Below, piece after piece: positions 5,198 through 6,020 of a stretch of DNA of 6,020 nt (position 1 is the stretch's first letter; every line of letters starts with the position of its first letter). A program made the translations under genes and the position numbers. Origin of the DNA: Nitrospinota bacterium (lineage in GTDB: Bacteria > Nitrospinota_A > JADGAW01); the NCBI GenBank assembly GCA_015231815.1, contig JADGAW010000139.1:1-6020 (forward strand), given 5' to 3'. The notes beneath the pieces are model-generated. The model was not told where the DNA came from. It searched no databases and saw only the letters and a program-made list of their open reading frames with translations.

Positions 5198-6020
5198 ATG
5201 TTCATACATTTTTCTGTGCGGGAATGTGAATTAGCGCTTAATATGGTTTCGGGTATTGGAAAAAAACGCTATGCGAAATTAATAAAACATTTCGGAGATG
5301 CTAAAAGTGTTTTTAATGCCGATGTCTTTGAAATCAGTATGATTGACGATATTGGAAAAGTAACTGCCAGGTCAATTAAGGACTTTGATGTTAATAAAGA
5401 ACTGGAACTTGAGTTAGAGCTCATACAGAAAAATAATATTAAAACGATTCATCTGTATGATGAAGACTACCCCAAAAATCTTAAGACAATTTACGATCCT
5501 CCTCCGGTACTTTATGTAAAGGGGGAATTTCAGGAAGCTGATGAAATAAGTATTGCGGTTATTGGTACGAGAGTTCCTACCCAATATGGAAAACTGGTTG
5601 CCAAAAAACTAACCAAAGAGCTTGTCTCTGCAGGATTTGTTATTGTAAGCGGTTTAGCACGTGGAATTGATACCATTGCTCATAAAGCAGCGTTGGAAAA
5701 TGGTGGCAGAACATTATCTGTCCTTGGCTCAGGAATTTTAAATGTCTACCCACCAGAAAATTTGGGTTTGGCAAAGCAGATTTCTGAAACAGGGGTTCTC
5801 ATATCAGAATTTAATCTGTTAAAAAAACCGGATAAAAATAATTTTCCCTCCAGAAATAGAATTGTTGCCGGACTTACTCAGGGAACCCTTGTAGTTGAAG
5901 CTCCAGAGAAGAGTGGGGCACTAATTACGGCCGATTTTGCCATGGAATATGGTCGGGAGGTATTTGCTGTTCCCGGACCGATACATTCACCAAAAAGCAG
6001 GGGTGGAAACACCTTAATTA
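5198..6020 (+). CDS. dprA: DNA-processing protein DprA, 3' end beyond the window
   Basis: The frame from ATG 5198 stays open for 274 codons to the window edge. DprA binds incoming single-stranded DNA during natural transformation, shields it and loads RecA; the gene is also kept in many non-competent bacteria. An N-terminal helix-hairpin-helix-like region (about 16-60, with SGIGKKRYAKL and DDIGKVTA) precedes the Rossmann-fold core. Core motifs are VIGTRVPTQYG (121-131), SGLARGID (151-158), GSGILNVYP (177-185), FPSRNRIVAGLT (216-227), E234 with KSGAL (238-242) and AVPGP (257-261). The last visible residues, GGNTLI, match the family's GxNxLI segment. The core appears intact; any C-terminal winged-helix domain would lie outside. 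An ATG four bases upstream (5194) is out of frame and stops quickly, so 5198, with GGGGG at 5186-5190, is the start. It is divergent from the kinase operon. Confidence 0.95.
   Translation, partial: MFIHFSVRECELALNMVSGIGKKRYAKLIKHFGDAKSVFNADVFEISMIDDIGKVTARSIKDFDVNKELELELELIQKNNIKTIHLYDEDYPKNLKTIYDPPPVLYVKGEFQEADEISIAVIGTRVPTQYGKLVAKKLTKELVSAGFVIVSGLARGIDTIAHKAALENGGRTLSVLGSGILNVYPPENLGLAKQISETGVLISEFNLLKKPDKNNFPSRNRIVAGLTQGTLVVEAPEKSGALITADFAMEYGREVFAVPGPIHSPKSRGGNTLI

Noticed and set aside
1..6020. CRISPR array, tRNA, rRNA or complete insertion sequence
   Set aside because: No regularly spaced repeats, no RNA gene signatures and no transposase reading frame were seen.

Overview
The window is A+T-rich bacterial DNA, most likely from a Gram-negative organism. 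It carries a membrane histidine kinase with a 7TMR-DISM sensor, a small exported protein with a conventional signal peptide, and a conserved small membrane protein of a type I associate with proteobacteria. Non-ATG starts (TTG or GTG) appear plausible for the kinase. The phylum cannot be settled from the sequence; a proteobacterium (including the delta groups) or a spirochaete would both fit. The window looks like accessory DNA (toxin-antitoxin pair, broken genes, long gene-poor gaps) next to a core gene, dprA, which runs off the right edge.

Layout. (1) 1-155, minus: possible 5' part of a gene running off the left edge. (2) 156-249: promoter and candidate operator of a toxin-antitoxin operon. 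(3) 250-911, plus: PIN-domain toxin followed two bases later by a ribbon-helix-helix (HicB/CopG-like) antitoxin. (4) 953-1457, plus: two adjacent broken genes. The first becomes a continuous reading frame if one base is removed near 974. The second ends in an intact SEC-C zinc motif that is out of frame with its apparent start. (5) 1458-1811: gene-free DNA with a perfect 14-bp palindrome, a perfect 11-bp-arm inverted repeat and a promoter-like sequence. (6) 1812-2393, plus: 193-residue membrane protein of a conserved, uncharacterised family with a Cys/His cluster. (7) 2394-2705: a strong Shine-Dalgarno sequence leading only into a 12-codon ORF, and a 9-bp-arm inverted repeat. (8) 2706-5113, minus: a small secreted four-cysteine protein and, overlapping or directly downstream of it, a 7TMR-DISM histidine kinase. 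(9) 5198-6020, plus: the first 274 codons of dprA, divergent from the kinase operon.

How the genes work together. The PIN/RHH pair is expected to be a self-regulating toxin-antitoxin module. The exported small protein and the sensor kinase form a two-gene unit in which the small protein could modulate or be sensed by the periplasmic domain; this is inference from gene order. No response regulator is present in the window, so the kinase is an orphan here. DprA (RecA loader in natural transformation) is likely independent, sharing only the 84-bp divergent promoter region.
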